Below are positions 5,705 through 6,800 of a stretch of 6,800 nt of DNA, in pieces (position 1 is the stretch's first letter; every line of letters begins with the position of its first letter). Source of the stretch: Solirubrobacterales bacterium (lineage in GTDB: Bacteria > Actinomycetota > Thermoleophilia > Solirubrobacterales > Solirubrobacteraceae); the NCBI GenBank assembly GCA_013696535.1, contig JACCYI010000294.1, positions 1 to 6,800 on the forward strand, written 5' to 3'. The position numbers and the translations under genes are program-made. The notes below the pieces were generated by a model. The model had not been told where the DNA came from, ran no database searches, and worked only from the letters and a program-made list of their open reading frames with translations.

Positions 5705-6658
5705 CTACGAGTGGCCGCGCCGGTACGGACGGCCAAGCCGCAGCCACGCCCAGAGGCTAGGGCGACCGTGAAGGCCGCCCGCCGCCCGCCCGTCGCCGCT
5801 CGCCACCCGCACCAGGCCCCCCGCCCCCGCGGGAACCCGGCTCGACGAGTAGTACCGCCCAACCACCGTGAGCACCAACTCGGCGATGGGCCGGGCGAAG
5901 GCCCACCCCAGCTCGATGATTCGCGCCTCCCCGCCGACAGTGATCTCCGCCCGCGGGCGGATCGCGACGGCTACGAGCGCCCGTGCGATCACTTCCGGCG
6001 AGTAGAGGTCGGGCGGGTTGCGCGGGAGGCGACCGGTCGCGCTGGTCACGTGCCCCCACAGCGGCGTGTCGATCGCGCCCGGATTGACCATGGAGATCGA
6101 AACTGGGCTCTTGCGCCCCCGGAGCTCGATTCGTAGCGAGCCGACGAAGCCCCGCAGAGCGTGCTTGGCCGCCGCGTAGGAGGCGAAGGTCGGCAGCGGC
6201 ACCTTGGTCATGATCGAGCCCGTCACGACGATCGCGCCGTGAGAGCGCTCGAGGTGAGGCAGGGCCGACCGGATGGCGTTCACCGCTCCGGTGAAGGTGA
6301 TGTCGATCGCCCGGTCGAAGTCCTCGGGGTCGACCTGCTCGAAGTTGCCGAAGACCATCGCGGCGTGATTCGAGACGAGCACGTCGAGGCCGCCCATCAG
6401 CCCGACGGCCTCGTTCACCGCCGCCTCGAGTCCCTCGCGATCGGACACGTCGGCCGGTACGACGTGCGCTATCGCCCCTCTGGCGCGGGCGGCCTGCGCC
6501 GCGCTCTCGAGGCCCTCCAGGCTGCGGGCGAGTAGGCAGACTTCGGCACCCGCGCGCGCGAAGGCCGCGGCAGCCGCCACGCCGACACCACTCGAAGCGC
6601 CCGTGATCAGCACTCGCTTGCCGGCCAGCGCGCGTACCCCCGCCGCAGAATGATCCAT
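5705..6658 (-). CDS. Short-chain dehydrogenase/reductase (SDR), classical type
   Basis: Probable NAD(P)-dependent oxidoreductase of 317 residues; the substrate is unknown. The nucleotide-binding motif is T19-G-A-S-S-G-V-G26, followed by Asp70 in PADVSD and the structural SNHAA (96-100). The active site has Ser148 in VVTGS and Y161-A-A-A-K165. The catalytic Asn expected in the NxxG helix motif is replaced: the text reads AIDITFTGAVNA, giving Thr121. PG at 193-194 and DTPLW match the SDR substrate-loop start. The C-terminus runs about 60 residues beyond the usual 250 and ends in a Gly/Arg-rich tail without clear structure; residues 247-268 are fairly hydrophobic. The ATG at 6658 is chosen over an upstream in-frame GTG at 6685 because of a strong ribosome binding site just before it. 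It converges on the sugar transferase with only 16 bases between stops, and lies 49 bases after another minus-strand gene. Confidence 0.93.
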   Translation of the reverse strand: MDHSAAGVRALAGKRVLITGASSGVGVAAAAAFARAGAEVCLLARSLEGLESAAQAARARGAIAHVVPADVSDREGLEAAVNEAVGLMGGLDVLVSNHAAMVFGNFEQVDPEDFDRAIDITFTGAVNAIRSALPHLERSHGAIVVTGSIMTKVPLPTFASYAAAKHALRGFVGSLRIELRGRKSPVSISMVNPGAIDTPLWGHVTSATGRLPRNPPDLYSPEVIARALVAVAIRPRAEITVGGEARIIELGWAFARPIAELVLTVVGRYYSSSRVPAGAGGLVRVASGDGRAAGGLHGRPSLWAWLRLGRPYRRGHS

Positions 6659-6662
6659 GTTG

Positions 6663-6670
6663 CTCCACCT
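6663..6670 (-). promoter_or_regulatory. Ribosome binding site of the SDR gene
   Basis: On the minus strand AGGTGGAG lies four bases before the ATG at 6658. It contains AGGTGG at a six-base spacing and GGAG at four. It is the clearest Shine-Dalgarno sequence in the window and decides the SDR start against the upstream GTG at 6685. Confidence 0.7.
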
Positions 6671-6707
6671 CGCCGTCGCGTTCACGTCCGGCGGCGGACC
6701 CTACGGT

Positions 6708-6800
6708 CTAGGAGCGGGCAGCGCTCCTCGCGCTGGCGCGCTTGGCGCTCGCGCGCTTGGCGGCCCGAGCCCGCCGCGCACGCTGCTTGCGGCTCGCCGG
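6708..6800 (-). CDS. C-terminal end of a protein with an Arg/Lys/Ala-rich tail (partial)
   Basis: Only the last 30 residues and the TAG stop (6708-6710) are in the window; the gene enters from the right edge. The tail reads PASRKQRARRARAAKR and then the repeats ASAKRASARSAARS. Twelve of 30 residues are Arg or Lys and eleven are Ala. Such tails are known in actinobacterial HU/HupB-like nucleoid proteins, histone H1-like proteins and some phasins, where they bind DNA or other polyanions. The missing N-terminal domain prevents a choice. The codons end mostly in G or C, which supports this frame. The downstream SDR gene is 49 bases away on the same strand, so the two may form an operon. Confidence 0.6.
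   Translation of the reverse strand, partial: PASRKQRARRARAAKRASAKRASARSAARS
6736..6762. repeat. Two 12-bp direct repeats, 15-bp period, inside the basic tail
   Basis: GCGCGCTTGGCG occurs at 6736-6747 and 6751-6762. The 15-bp period keeps frame and encodes the repeated pentapeptide with AKRAS. It suggests the tail grew by short in-frame duplication, as low-complexity basic tails often do. Confidence 0.55.

Overview
The window is GC-rich DNA, and codon third positions in the real genes are almost all G or C. The gene types (S8 peptidase with an inhibitor-like propeptide, PHP-type tyrosine phosphatase, polyprenyl-phosphate sugar transferase, tadA beside a tRNA-Ser) and the style fit a high-GC actinobacterium. 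The class Thermoleophilia is possible, but that placement is an inference from general look, not from a marker gene. The segment looks chromosomal. No transposase, integrase, phage gene, CRISPR array or replication origin is visible.

Layout. Positions 16-322 (minus) hold a small unrecognised reading frame that seems broken by a one-base frameshift. The gap 323-500 carries three phased copies of a seven-base repeat and two hairpins. Positions 501-1672 (minus) form a compact group: tadA, a GNAT acetyltransferase whose GTG start overlaps the tadA stop, and a tRNA-Ser(CGA) 30 bases after the acetyltransferase. A 116-base divergent gap (1673-1788) separates this group from a plus-strand run: a secreted subtilisin-like serine peptidase (1789-3144), a CpsB/YwqE-family PHP phosphatase (3229-4020) and a WbaP/ExoY-type sugar-phosphate transferase (4177-5688). 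Between the last two, on the minus strand, lies a probable 28-residue single-span membrane protein (4023-4109), too short for routine annotation. Converging on the transferase is a minus-strand short-chain dehydrogenase (5705-6658). Upstream of it, entering from the right edge, is the Arg/Lys/Ala-rich C-terminal tail of another minus-strand protein.

How the genes fit together. The phosphatase and the transferase are two parts commonly found in exopolysaccharide or capsule loci. The transferase loads the first sugar phosphate onto a membrane polyprenyl phosphate; CpsB-type phosphatases act on the tyrosine kinase that controls chain length and export. The kinase, flippase, polymerase and further glycosyltransferases are not in this window. 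The secreted peptidase upstream may belong to the same surface programme, but adjacency is the only support. TadA makes the wobble inosine of tRNA-Arg(ACG), so its adjacent tRNA-Ser is not its substrate.

I do not see a clearly new multi-gene system. The items most worth a second look are the membrane microprotein, the phased repeat array with the frameshifted gene next to it, and the dehydrogenase with an altered catalytic tetrad.
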